Below, one piece after another: positions 1 to 10,836 of a stretch of 64,000 bases of DNA (the stretch's first letter is position 1; each line of letters opens with the position of its first letter). This stretch comes from Delphinus delphis (lineage: Eukaryota > Chordata > Mammalia > Artiodactyla > Delphinidae). The stretch lies in contig NC_082686.1 of assembly GCF_949987515.2 (NCBI RefSeq), positions 48,957,559-49,021,558 on the forward strand. The letters run 5' to 3'. Under the pieces are notes generated by a model. The model had not been told where the DNA came from and made no database searches. It saw nothing but the letters and a program-made list of their open reading frames with translations. Made by a program: the position numbers and the translations under genes.

Positions 1-159
1 GAAGGACCTTTGTGTAACACCTCAGTATTTGGAGTTCTTTCTGAATTTGTTTTCACTCTCTGTTTTACTGTTTATAGGACCTAGTACCAAGCTACACCTC
101 TGTTGCTTACAGATCAGAACTTAGGGAGCAGAATTTTGGAGACGTTTCTTTTTTTGAAA

Positions 160-345
160 GGACATTTAAAATATATACAGAAGTAGAGTAACATAATGAA
201 CACCTAAATACCCACCATGTGGCTTCAACAGTTATCAACATTTTGCCAATCTTGTTTCATCTATCCCGCACTTTTTTTTTGGTTAGGATATTTTAAAAGC
301 AAATACCAGATATCATTTCATCCATTATTCCTTTTTTTTTTTAAT
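160..345 (-). mobile_element. Old L1/HAL1-type remnant in CEP97 intron
   Basis: The stretch about cells of 'cccaccatgtggcttcaaca' followed by 'ttgccaatcttgtttcatct' resembles a diverged L1-family sequence that occurs again at 1610-2000. It is assigned by recognition only. The rest of 1-1360 is AT-rich intron without recognisable genes. Confidence 0.4.
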
Positions 346-1369
346 TAGGTGAAAGAGCAGTTTTAAATTCTCTCAGTAGTTGCTATCCCTGTTATATAAT
401 GTAGACTGTTCCTTTAATTTCAAGAGAAAAGTCATATTCCAGTGATTTGAAATTAATATGTTAGAGTTGAATTAATTTTAATTTTGTCTTTGAATGGGCA
501 GAGAGATTTTTTTTACCTAAGAAAATATCGTATGGATTAATAAACTTGTGTAATGGTGTGTTTATTGATGAATGTGAAGCAAAGGCAGGAAAACAGATCT
601 TACAGTAGTTGATACTCCACAGTTCGTGGTTCACCTCATACACTTAAACTGTGGAATACCTGAGCCTCCTTCTGTATCCTTTTACTTTCGCTTTTCTTTC
701 CTCCCAAACTACAAACCGCCTATAACCTGGAAGCGTCGCTTGCTAGCTATTATTAAAGTTAGGGATTGTTCTCTATTATGGACCTTTTTTAGGGACAGCC
801 TTTCAACAAGCCATTTGCTTTGCAGAACTTATGGAAACTGAGAGCAGAGTTCATGAATATCCTGAATGAGCTTTATTTAATCCACAGGAATGTGTCTATG
901 GAAGAAATACTTCTAATTATTTTTATTAAGTGTATTAAAATTTTTATTGTTACGTGACTTCAGTTAATCAGCTTGGCATACCTTATATCTCATTGTTAGA
1001 AAACAGTTTCACCTTTCTTGTGACACTGGCACATCATAGAAAACCAAACTCATTTTACTGCACCGAGACTCTTCTGCACTATTTAACCAGCTGTCAAAAG
1101 AACCAGTTTCTTTTCAGTCTATAATACATCTTGGGTGGCTTAACAGTTTTGGACTGTACAGTTTTTTGCATAATGTGGATACCTTAACGTGAAGGTTGAA
1201 GAAAAGGGTTGTGGATTGGAAGTGATTTTCAAACTATTTGCAATGCTGAGTTAAATGATGTACAGAGAAACAAAGTATGCCAAAATGATGCAACTTTAAC
1301 TTCAAGTTGATGGGCAGATTTAAGAATGATAAAATTGAGGCAAAAGCATGTTAATTAAAAAGAAATTCA

Positions 1370-1584
1370 GGGCTTCCCTGGTGGCGCAGTGGTTGAGAGT
1401 CCGCCTGCCGATGCAGGGGACACGGGTTAGTGCCCCGGTCCGGGAATATCCCACGTGCCGCAGAGTGGCTGGGCCCGTGAGCCATGGCCGCTGGGCCCGC
1501 GCGTCTGGAGCCTGTGCTCCGCAACGGGAGAGGCCACAACAGTGAGAGGCCCACGTACTGCAAAAAAAAAAAAAAAAAAAAAAA
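1370..1584 (+). mobile_element. Short CHR-type SINE (cetacean type)
   Basis: The copy starts with the tRNA-derived head (ggcttccctggtggcgcagt), has the short body with 'gccatggccgctgggcccgc', and ends in an A-tract of more than 20. A target duplication, aaaaagaaattca, flanks it. The near-consensus body and long tail suggest a fairly recent insertion. Confidence 0.93.
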
Positions 1585-1604
1585 GAAATTCAAACATATT
1601 ACAA

Positions 1605-2000
1605 AAGTAAACAGTAGTGTAATGACCTCCCCTGAATCTGTCACCCAACTTCAGCAGTTTTCAATTCATGGCCAACTTTGTTCATCTCTACCTTCACCCA
1701 CACCCCCTTTTCCTGTATGATTTTGAAACAAGTCTCAGATTATATATAATTTCATCTCTAAAAGATAAGGACTCTTAAAGAAATAACTATAATACTGTTA
1801 TCACTTATCAAAAAATTTAACAATAATTCCATAATAACACCAGATATTAGTTAAGTGCTTACATTTCCAGTAGTCCTCATAAATGCAGTTTTGTAATGGA
1901 TTTTTGGAAACAGGATCGAAATAAGACCATACATTGTAATTGGTTGATATATTAAAAAAATTTCTTTCCTGCTCTCTTTTTCAGTGTTTTAAAAATGTAT
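1605..2000 (-). mobile_element. Old L1/HAL1-type remnant
   Basis: The sequence around 'tctctaaaagataaggactc' and 'taacaataattccataataa' resembles the diverged L1-family 3' region also seen near 160-345. The assignment rests on recognition and the subfamily is uncertain. From 2000 to 3030 I see only AT-rich intron. Confidence 0.45.
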
Positions 2001-3032
2001 TATCATTGCATGCTCCATGGGTTGGCTGTGCTGATTGGGTAGTTTTCACTTGGGATCTTGTAGTGAGATCACATGGGGCAGGAGTCGTTTGAAGGCTTGA
2101 CTTGGCTGGAGGTCCAAGATGATGCTTTCAAATCTCTCCATGGGTTCCTCCTCTTCTTATTTTCTTTGCTTTCTTTTCTCTTTTTTTGGTTGTTGAAGAA
2201 ATCAGATTATTTGTCCTATAGAGTTTCCCACTGTGCTTATTTTGCCAATTGCTATGTCTCTGTGTCCTTTGACATACTCCTCTCCTTCTGTATTTCCTGT
2301 AAATTGGTAGTTGAATGTGGAGGTTTGATCAGATTTTTGTTGGGAGAAGGACTACTTTGTGGGTTCTATTGAGAGGCACATGGTGTCTGGTTGTCTCTTG
2401 TGTTAGGAGTAGCTATTAATGATCAGTGCCTAAATCCATTAATTCATTGAGAGTTGCAAAATGGTGAAATTTTAATTCTATCATTAATTTTTTTATTAGC
2501 TGGAATACTTCTATGAAGTAACTGTTTGGTCATTGGTATAGTTTGTATAGGAAAGGTAGAACTAATAATATTTAATTTGTCTCCTTTAATTACCAGTTTT
2601 TAAAAATAATGAGTCGGTAGTTCACTAGCATCCTTCAGCTGTGACCAATTAGCTTTAAAAAACTATCATGAACTAATGGATTTAAACACAATTTATGTAT
2701 TTAGGTACTTCAGTTTGATAGTGAATGAAGGGACTATTCATTGCTTCTTTGAAAATAATTTTAAAATATTTGGAAAATATTTATTTTAAATAAATTTAAA
2801 ATATTAGTAAAAATCTTTGGAAGTGCTCCTAAGCAAGAAAAAAGGTTTAAAACATTGTAATAGTAAGGAGAATGAATCAGAAGGATAGATTTTCTTTTTA
2901 ACTTGAGTGAATTTATGAAAAATATCCAATGATGCTATAAAGGTAAATTAAGAAGGAAGACTCATTATTGCTTAAAAATGTATCTTGTCTACCCTAGTGC
3001 CATCCCTTCTTCTTTATGTCCCTCAATTCCAG

Positions 3033-3197
3033 TTTGAAAGCTGAATGGCTGTATAGTCAAGGCAAGGGGAGAGCGTATCGGCCTGGCCAGCACATCCAGC
3101 TTGTCCAGTATCTGGCCACAGTCTGTCCTCTCACTTCTACGCTGGGTCTTCAGAGTGCAGAGGATGCCAAACTAGAGAAGATTCTGAGCAAGCAGAG
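3033..3197 (+). CDS. CEP97: CEP97 coding exon A (after the LRR domain)
   Basis: The exon begins after acceptor tccag at 3028-3032 and ends before donor GTGAGC at 3198. It encodes about 55 residues beginning [13 protein letters not shown] and ending LEKILSKQ, with the last Arg codon split (AG|G) into the next exon. CEP97 sits at the distal end of the mother centriole, binds CCP110 and blocks premature cilium growth. By comparison with the remembered human protein, this piece follows the leucine-rich repeats and their C-terminal cap and leads into the CCP110-binding region. One base of the first codon comes from the exon upstream of the window. Confidence 0.93.
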
Positions 3198-3506
3198 GTG
3201 AGCCCATTTATCTGTAGCGGTTGATAAATTCACGAGTGAAAATACCTCTGACTCTTTCCTGCAGGGTTAGTAGGACTGAGGTGAGTGCTGCAGCCCACAT
3301 TTCTGGGCACTTGGGCCACTGGTCACTGTAGCAGTTCTGTAGGGGAACCGAACCTTGCAGGGCAGTCCAGTTTGCTCCCCAGCAACTGCATTGCTAATCA
3401 TTTCTTCAGTGGGGAGAGCCAAGCAGCATGGGAGAGTGGGATTTTTAAAAACTGCATTTGTCCCTTAATGTGGGTGTTTCATATGGGTTTTAAAATACTA
3501 ACATTA

Positions 3507-3521
3507 AGAAGTATAGCTTGG
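3507..3521 (+). repeat. Target-site copy 1 of the three-SINE cluster
   Basis: The 15-mer agaagtatagcttgg here recurs exactly at 3748-3762, and in diverged form at 4021-4036 and 4151-4162. The four copies bracket three SINEs and are serial target-site duplications. Confidence 0.85.
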
Positions 3522-3747
3522 GGCTTCCCTGGTGGCACAGTGGTTGAGAGTCTGCCTGCTGATGCAGGGGACACGGGTTCGTGCCCCTGTCTGGGAGGAT
3601 CCCACATGCCGCGGAGCGGCTGGACCTGTGAGCCATGGCCGCTGAGCCTGCGCGTCCGGAGCCTGTGCTCTGCAGCGGGAGAGGCCACAACAGTGAGAGG
3701 CCCACGTACCGCAAAATAAATAAATAAATAAAATAAAATAAAATAAA
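3522..3747 (+). mobile_element. Short CHR-type SINE A of the cluster
   Basis: This is a full-length copy of the short cetacean type with a tail of AAAT and AAAAT units. It lies between exact 15-bp target copies (3507-3521 and 3748-3762). It looks less diverged than the two SINEs that follow, so it probably arrived last. Confidence 0.92.
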
Positions 3748-3762
3748 AGAAGTATAGCTTGG

Positions 3763-4020
3763 AGTCTTCCCTGGTGGCGCAGTGGTTAAGAATCCGCCTG
3801 CCAATGCAGGGGATGTGGGTTCGATCCCTGGTCCGAGAAGATCCCACATGCCATAGAGCAACTAAGCCTGTGCGCCGCAGCAAGAGAAGCCACCACAATG
3901 AGAAGCCTGCGCACCGCAACGAGGAGTAGTCCCCGCTCGCTGCAACTAGAGAAAGCCCGCACACGGCAGCGAAGACCCAACTCAGCCAAACATAAATAAA
4001 AATTAAAAAAAAAAAGAAAA
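3763..4020 (+). mobile_element. Long CHR-type SINE B of the cluster
   Basis: This copy has the tRNA-like head (cctggtggcgcagtggttaa) and the long body ending in 'gaagacccaactcagccaaa' plus an A-rich tail. It follows target copy 2 directly and is followed by target copy 3 (4021-4036). Confidence 0.9.
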
Positions 4021-4036
4021 GAAAAGTATTGTTTGG

Positions 4037-4150
4037 GAATTCCTGGTGGTCCAGTGGTTAAGACTCCACACTTTCACTGGGGAGGGCCCAGGTTCAGTCC
4101 CTGGTTGGGGAGCTAAGATCCCACAAGCCGTGCAGCGCAGCCAAAAAAAA
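4037..4150 (+). mobile_element. Head-only tRNA-type SINE C of the cluster
   Basis: This is a short element of about 115 bp with 'ctggtggtccagtggttaag' and 'tcagtccctggttggggagc', ending in an A-run. It is the Bov-tA-like type (tRNA head plus tail). The fourth target copy, aagtatagctag, follows at 4151-4162. Confidence 0.88.
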
Positions 4151-5118
4151 AAGTATAGCTAGAAGCATTTAGTAGTCATTTCTTTTATCAGAGATCCTGC
4201 CTTTGAAGGTTTGTGCATGTATATGCATATGATGGTGTCTGACTATGTGATTTAAAAATAAGTTTCTTAACCTTTTCTATCCAGTGCTTTTAAATGAGAC
4301 TTTGTAATTTGGGGGTTATTAAAGGTATATACATTCTGCTTTTTTTTTAAAAATTATTTTATTGAAGTAGAGTTGATTTACAATGTTGTGTCAATCTCTG
4401 CTGTACAGCACAGTGACTCAGTTATACACATATAGACATTCTTTTTTTATATTCTTTTCCATTATGGTTTATCCCAGGAGATTGGATGTAGTTCCCTGTG
4501 CTGTACAGTAGGACCTTGTTGTTTATCCATTCTAAATTTAATAGTTTGCATCTACCAACCCAGAACTCCCAGTCCATCCCTCTCCCTCCCCTCCTTCCTC
4601 TTGGCAACAAGTCTTTTCTCTATGTCTGTGAGTCTGTTTCTGTTTTGTAGATAGGTTCTTTTGTGCCATATTTTAGATTCCGCATACAAGCGATATCATA
4701 TGTATTTGTCTTTCTCTTTCTGACATACTTCAGTATGATAATCTCTAGTTGCATCCATGTTGCTGCAAATGTCATTATTTCATTCTTTTTTATGGGTGAG
4801 TAGTATTCCATTGTGTATATGTACCCCATCTTCTTTATCCATTCATCTGTCAATGGACATTCAGGTTGTTTCCATGTTTTGGCTATTGTAAATAGTGCTG
4901 CTATAAACAAGGGGTACATGTGTCTTTTTGAATTATAGTTTTGTCTGGGTATATGCTCAGGAGCGGGATTGCTGGATCATATGGTAATTCTATTTTCAGT
5001 TTTCTGAGGAACTTCCATACTGTTTTCCATAGTGGCTGCACCAATTTACGTTCCCACCAACAGTGTAGGAGGGTTCCCTTTTCTCCATACCCTCTCCAGC
5101 ATTTGTATTTGTAGACTT

Positions 5119-5432
5119 AAAAAAATTTTTAAATAATTTTAAATTTAATTTTATTATTATTTAAAATTTTATTATTTGGCTGCATTGGGTCTTAGTTGCG
5201 GCACGCGATATCTTCGTTGTGGTGTGTGGGCTTCTCTAGTTGCAGTGCTTGGGCTTCTCTCTAGTTGTGGTAAGCAGGCTGTAGAGCGCGAGGGCCCAGT
5301 AGTTGTGGCACATGGGCTTAGTTGCCTCGTGGCATGTGGGACCTTAGTTCCCCGACCAGGGATTGAACCCCTATCCCCTGCATTGGATAGGATTCAATGG
5401 ATTCTTAACCATGGACCACCAGGGAAGTCCCT
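5119..5432 (-). mobile_element. Long CHR-type SINE nested in L1
   Basis: The inverted body (ttggctgcattgggtcttag) leads to the reversed head (ggaccaccagggaagtcc). The flanking repeat tatttgtagactt (about 5106-5118 and 5435-5447) is its target duplication inside the L1. Confidence 0.9.
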
Positions 5433-5800
5433 GTTATTTGTAGACTTTTGATGATGGCCATTCTGACCCACGTGAGGTGGTACCTCATTGTAGGTTTGAT
5501 TTGCATTTCTCCAATAATTAGTGATGTTGAGCATCTTTTCATGTGCCTACTGTCCATCTGTATGTCTTCTTTGGAGAAATGTCTGTTAAGGTCTTCTGCC
5601 CATTTTTCAATTGGGTTGGTTTTTTTGTTGTTGAGTTGTATGAACTGTTTGTATATTTTGGAGATTAGGCCCTTGTCAGCCGCATCGTTTGCAAATATTT
5701 TCTCCCAGTCTGTAGGTTGTCTTTTCTTTTGTTGTTGCTGTTTTTTTTTTTTTTAATGGTTTCCTTTGCTGTGCAAAAGCTTGTAGGTTTGATTAGGTCC

Positions 5801-6176
5801 CTCTTTTTTTTTAATGGCTTTTAAAAATAATTAATTAATTAATTTTCAAATTTTTGGCTGTGTTGGTTCTTCGTTGCTGTGAGCAGGCTTTCTCTAGTTG
5901 TGGTGAGCAGGGGCTACTCTTCATTGCCGTACACGGGCTTCACATTGTTGTGATTTCTCTTGTTGTGGAGCACGAGCTCTAGGCGCGCAGTCTTCAGTAG
6001 TTGTGGACGTGGGCTCAGTAGTTGTGGCTTGCGGGCTCTAGAGCTCAGGCTCAGTAGTTGTGGTGCATGGGCTTAGTTGCTCCGTGGCATGTGGGATCTT
6101 CCTGGGCCAGGGCTTGAACCCATGTCCCTTGCATTGGCAGGCAGATTCTTAACGACTGTGCCACCAGGGAAGCCCC
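5801..6176 (-). mobile_element. Long CHR-type SINE nested in L1
   Basis: A full-length inverted copy with an A-tail read as T's and AATT units at the left and the tRNA head (gactgtgccaccagggaagc) at the right. The exact left edge is uncertain because the L1 target is itself T-rich. Confidence 0.88.
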
Positions 6177-6363
6177 CCATTTTTTAATTTTTGTTTTTAT
6201 TTCTATTTCCTTGAGAGACTGACCTAAGAAAATATTGGTATGATTTATGTCAGAGAATGTTTTGCCTATGCTTTCTTCTAGGAGTTTTATGGTGTCTTGT
6301 CTTATGTTTAAGTCTTTAAGCCATTTTGAGTTTATTTTTGTGCGTGGTGTGAGGGTGTGTTCT

Positions 6364-6508
6364 GTTTTTGTTTTTGTTTTTTTTTTGTTTTTTGGCTGCA
6401 CTGAGCAGCTTGTGGGATTTTAGTTTCCCGACCAGGGATCGAACCTGGGTGTTCGGCAGTGAGAGCATGGAGGGACCACTGGACCACCACTGGACCACCA
6501 CCCTCCCC
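6364..6508 (-). mobile_element. Head-only tRNA-type SINE nested in L1
   Basis: An inverted Bov-tA-like copy (cccgaccagggatcgaacct) with a perfect 16-bp target duplication tgtgagggtgtgttct at 6348-6363 and 6509-6524. A short internal duplication, ggaccaccact, lies at the head end near 6473-6500. Confidence 0.9.
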
Positions 6509-6739
6509 TGTGAGGGTGTGTTCTAACTTCATTGATTTACATGCAGCTGTCCAACTTTCCCAGCACCACTTGCTGAAGAGACTGTCTTTTTCCCATTTTA
6601 TATTCTTGCCTTTCAAAGGTATATACTTTGAAAGCTTGTAAACTTCTACCTTTTTGACAGTGTTACCCTTCAAAGGGAGCAGAAAAAGCTTTCTTTTTTT
6701 GGTTTGCGTTAAATCACATCAGAAGTTACTGATTTTTAG

Positions 6740-6873
6740 GTTTCACCAGAGGCAGTTGATGAACCAGAGCCAAAATGAAGAGTCGTCTTCTCTTGCTCCT
6801 GTTGAAACAAGGGCATCCCTTGTACCGGAGCATTCCAGCCCCATTCAAGATTGCCAGGTAGTCCAGGAAAGTG
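6740..6873 (+). CDS. CEP97: CEP97 coding exon B
   Basis: The acceptor is tttttag at 6733-6739 and the donor is GTAAGA at 6874. The first G completes Arg from the previous exon; then [18 protein letters not shown] follows, and the last G starts the next Glu codon (G|AA). It encodes about 45 polar, Ser- and Gln-rich residues. In human CEP97 this is part of the CCP110-binding middle region. It lies just beyond the antisense L1 that fills most of the preceding intron. Confidence 0.93.
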
Positions 6874-7307
6874 GTAAGAAGTTAACTGATCTCTGATCCT
6901 TTTTCTCCAAGTTGTTTGATCTGTTTGGTATCATAAAACAAAAAAAGTACATGTTTTCATAATTTTGTACTTGTTAGCTTAAGTGAACATTTGGATCTTA
7001 TATTTTATATATATGTATATACACAGATAGACATATATAACGACTATATGTCTAATTTTTGAAAACGTTCAGAGAACTGCTACCTTTTGAAGTGACCTGG
7101 TACTTTGATTATTCTTATGACCATTGCAAGAATTCATTTTCTTAAAAATATTTGGTTTGGTGTTTTAGGCATATTGGAGGAAATTACTGAAATCATTTCA
7201 TTGCACTTTACTATATTTCAGGGATTAGAGTTCATTAAAAGGATCCAACTGAAAAAATACTTCTTTAAACATTTAATGTTTAAATGATGTTCTGTTGATT
7301 CTTTTAG

Positions 7308-8082
7308 AACCCGTCATCCAGGTCAATTCTTGGGTTGGGATAAGCAGTAATGATGACCATTTATATGCTGTTAAGAATAACTTTCCAGCCTCTGTACACA
7401 CTACAAGATATTCTCGAAATGACCTGCACCTGGAAGACATCCAGACAGATGAAGACAAGTTAAACTGTAGTCTTCTCTCTTCAGAGTCTACTTTTATGCC
7501 AGTTGCATCAGGACTCTCTCCAGTATCACCTACAGTTGAGCTGAGGCTGCAAGACATTAACTTGGGCCTAGAAAATGATGGTGCTGCAGATGAATCTGTG
7601 AAATGTCTGGAAAACAACGGCTTTGATAAGGAAGGGGAAAAGGCTTTTTGGGCTGCAAATGAGAATTCTGTTGAGATGACAAAAAGTGCTATCAGTACAG
7701 AGGTAAATGAGAAAGATGGGCTATTACCTTGTCGTGAGCCAACAGTAAACTATGCCATCATGAAGGATGACACCCACAGTCTTACATCTTTTCCTGAGTC
7801 AGTTGGACACAATGTCTTCCATACACAGCCAGACAGTGAAGAAACCATCTCTCAAACAGCTTCAGAGAAACTTCCTTGCAGGGTTTTAACCCATAGATCT
7901 CTTACTTTGGGACAAAATAAAGTTGCCCTTCAGAAATTGAATGAAGCAGCCACCAAGCTTCAGGCCTATTGGCGGGGCTTTTATGCCAGAAACTACAACC
8001 CACAAGCTAAAGATGTACGCTATGAAATCCGGCTGCGCCGGATGCAGGAGCACATTGTCTGCCTAACTGATGAAATAAGGAG
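7308..8082 (+). CDS. CEP97: CEP97 large middle exon with IQ motif
   Basis: The acceptor is cttttag at 7301-7307 and the donor is GTGGGT at 8083; this exon supplies about 258 residues. The first 210 or so are acidic, Ser/Thr-rich and probably disordered, including [20 protein letters not shown]. Near its end (bases about 7942-7998) is a canonical IQ motif, [12 protein letters not shown], matching the (I/L)QxxxRGxxxR calmodulin-binding pattern. After it a charged heptad-like stretch ([20 protein letters not shown]) begins a coiled coil that continues in the next exon. The reading frame is open throughout. Reading past the donor would stop at 8156. Confidence 0.95.
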
Positions 8083-8790
8083 GTGGGTTAAAAGTCCCTT
8101 TTTAGGACTTTTACAGTTTGGATGCTGTTTGGTTGGTTTGGGGGTGTCAGATTCTTAGCATTGATTCAGAACACTGAATCACTGCTTTTGTGGCCAGGAC
8201 ACTTTCCATACCATGTTGGCACTCTTGGTTTGTCTCCTACAATATACTGAAAACATCTTGAGTGCGGGGACTGCCATATGCATCTTCATCTGTGGTACAG
8301 CAATTGGAGCATAGATGCAGCATAGCAGTAAATTTTGAATGAATGCATGCCTTATGGACATCTATATACCTAAACACAGAAGGTACAGAGAATATAGAAA
8401 AACTGAATTTTAAGTATAAAAATGAGAAGATGAGAAAGTCTACATAGAACGCATTAGGTGACGTAAGAATTAAAGAAAATAGCAGGGACTTAAAAGGGGC
8501 TAAAATTTGGGGGCTATGGTGGCACTTATTTGTTCATTCCATGGCTCACATGTTTTCATGATTGTCAACTCAGGAAAATTAGGATTTCATAGATTTATTC
8601 TGAGTATTAGTATTGTAACCAGCAGTATTTATTAATATTATCAGGTGGGAGAGGAGGAAGCAATAAGAGAGACTGGGGAGGGATAGCTAGAGTGGTAGGA
8701 GAACTGGGAGAGTGTGTGTCCCAGCTCCAGCAGGGAAGTGTTTCAGGAGAGAAGAGAGGCGCTGTAAGAGGACAGAGAACTGTGTGTTAG
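8083..8790 (+). other. CEP97 intron, no recognised element
   Basis: This is intronic sequence of mixed composition, becoming purine-rich from about 8640. I see no coding exon, RNA gene or clear repeat. Confidence 0.5.
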
Positions 8791-8799
8791 ATTTAGCAG

Positions 8800-9660
8800 C
8801 TGGAGGTTATTGGTGACTGTGTTGAGGGTCCCCAAGACTATCCTCAGGTTTGATGATTTGCAAAAAGGACTCACAGGACTCAAGAAAGCTATTCTTTTTT
8901 TTTTTTTTTTTTTTTGCGGTACGTGGGCCTCTCACTGTTGTGGCTTCTCCCATCGCGGAGCACAGGCTCCGGACGCGCAGACTCAGCGGCCATAGCTCAC
9001 GGGCCCAGCCGCTCCGCGGCGTGTGGGATCTTCCCAGACCGGGGCACGAACCTGTGACCCCTGCATCGGCAGGCGGACTCCCAACCACTGCACCACCAGG
9101 GAAGCCCAAGAAAGCTATTCTTTATGTTCAGGATTATGGTTTATTAGAGTGAAAGGATATAGATTACAATCAGCAAAGGAAAAAGACACACCGGGCAGAG
9201 TTCAGGAGAGACCAAGTACAAGCTTCTAGTTGTCTTCTTCCAGTGCAGTTGTACACATGGGGCTCGATTCTCCTGGCAACGATGTGTGACAACACATCTG
9301 AAGTATGTGAACCTCAAGGGAGGCTCACTCGAGTCTTGGCATCCAGGGTTTTTATTGGGGGTCAGTCACCTAGGCGTTGAGTGCCCCTGTGACTGACCTT
9401 AACTACTCAGACCTCAGCCCCCACCCAAGGTCAAACTGATGCATTGTGGCCCAGGGTCTCAGGTGAACAAAACAGGTATTCACCAGAAAATACACTGTTA
9501 GCATAAACCAAGGTCCCAGATGTACAAAGATACTCTTATCAGGCAGGATATTCCAAGGGCTTGAAGGTTATCTCTCAGGAGCTGGTCAAGACTAGTCCTG
9601 TCTTTAGAATGTGCAGGGTTCAAACACCCCAGTCCTGTTGAGTTAACCTCTTCCTGCCCA
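8800..9660 (-). mobile_element. LTR-like remnant, antisense (family uncertain)
   Basis: Phrases such as 'aaaggactcacaggactcaa', 'ggtttattagagtgaaagga' and 'ccagggtttttattgggggt' resemble an old mammalian ERV LTR read on the opposite strand. It is split by the SINE at 8897-9106. The assignment rests on recognition only and the edges are approximate. Confidence 0.4.
8897..9106 (-). mobile_element. Short CHR-type SINE (cetacean type)
   Basis: An inverted full-length copy with a T-tract at the left and tRNA head at the right. The 15-bp target duplication aagaaagctattctt lies at 8882-8896 and 9108-9122. The body is close to consensus. Confidence 0.94.
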
Positions 9661-10588
9661 ATGAGCTTCTTCAGAGCAGCTTCAGTGAGTAGTGGGATGA
9701 AGGCGGTTTGGAAAGGATTGAGTAGTGAATGAGAGGTGAAGAGTGAGGGTAGCCAACTTTTGGGAAGTGTTGATGTGAGGAAGAGAAGAGAGTAGGTGGT
9801 TGACAGAGGAGGATCTGGACTTAGGAAGATTCTTTTTTAAAGATGGGAGATATAGAGCAGGTTTATGTGTTGATGGAAATGATTCTATAAGGAAGGAAGA
9901 ACTGATGGTGCAGAGCAAAGAAAGAAGAAGTGCAGGATGGAAGTTCTTGAGAAGGTGAGAGAAGAAGAGGTCCAGTGCACAAGTAGAGGGAGTAGCCTGA
10001 AGTAGGAACAGGAGCAGGTAAGGTGGTAGGTTTGATGGTGGGATAGGGAAGTCCTGTCTGATGGTTGTTTCTCCTTTTCCAATAATATACAAGATGTGGT
10101 CAGCACTTGGAAGTGAGGAGAGGGGTGAGGATGTGGGAGGTTTAAGAGAGGTATGAGGTGTGGGTTCATCTTAAAAGTGAACTTATAAGCGGAATGGAGG
10201 AGGATAACTGGACAGGGTGAGGAAAAACTTAAAGTGCAAAACGATAGGTCAGACTGTATGATTTTCATCAACAACTCTCAGCTGTTCCATTCTGATTTTG
10301 GACATGGTTCAGCCAGGAGTGGGTTCTTTTCCAGGTGAACATGGTAGGGGAGAGAGGGAAGGGCAAGGGAGCTGATGACATTTGGGAGGGGAATGATTAT
10401 AATGCTGGATCTCAGAATTTAAAGGAGGTAGAAGGAAAGACAAGAGAAAGGGGTCATTTGTTTGGTGGTCATAGATGAAGATTGGTCGTCCAGGTTGTTG
10501 CAGATTATGGCAAGAACAAGTGAACTGGGAGGATTGGACGTAGTGGTTTGTGTTGGTGCTTGAAATCATTTTCGAAAATGGTGTAGTC
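9661..10588 (+). other. Purine-rich intronic tract, origin unknown
   Basis: The + strand is strongly G- and A-rich with few pyrimidine runs. The same character returns at 10853-11450. The long minus-strand open frames in it are Ser/Leu/Pro-rich by-products of this composition. It may be a very old repeat, but I cannot name it. Confidence 0.4.
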
Positions 10589-10604
10589 AAAATGCTTGGG
10601 TCTA

Positions 10605-10836
10605 ATACACTGCCAAATGTAGAATAGATAGCTAGTGGGAAGCAGCTGCATAGCACGGGGAGATCAGCTCGGTGCTTTGTGTCCACCTAGAGGGGTGGGT
10701 TAGGGAGGGTGGGAGGAAGGCACAAGAGGGAGGAGATATGGGGATATATGTATATGTATAGCTGATTCACTTTGTTATACAGCAGAAGCTAATACAACAT
10801 TGTAAAGCAATTATGCTCCAATAAATATGTTAAAAA
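10605..10836 (+). mobile_element. L1 3'-end fragment with target duplication
   Basis: This is the last 230 bp or so of an L1, with 'gctgattcactttgttatac' and 'attatgctccaataaatatg' before the A-tail. The 16-bp flanking duplication (aaaatgcttgggtcta at 10589-10604; one mismatch at 10837-10852) shows a single, severely 5'-truncated insertion. Confidence 0.92.

Larger units (their letters stand above)
4333..6614 (-). mobile_element. 5'-truncated L1, antisense, with flanking target duplication
   Basis: The minus strand carries an L1 3' end (T-tract at the left edge) and the C-terminal part of ORF2, including the recognisable peptide KKMGYIYTMEYYSPIKKNEI encoded near 4780-4840. It is flanked by the 12-bp duplication aaaggtatatac at 4321-4332 and 6615-6626. 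Frameshifts and stops break the reading frame. Three SINEs are nested inside. It lies in the CEP97 intron between coding exons A and B. Confidence 0.9.

Noticed and set aside
1348..1720. Open frames across the SINE and its A-tail (also at 8807-9152, 18749-19018, 28535-28830, 49165-49585, 61666-62136)
   Set aside because: These are translations of the short CHR-type SINE with poly-Lys or poly-Phe from the A-tail. The same peptides recur at every copy, so they are not genes.
9682..10686. Minus-strand frames of 125-136 codons in the purine-rich intron
   Set aside because: They are Ser/Leu/Pro-rich products of a pyrimidine-rich strand, with no domain, splice or start support.
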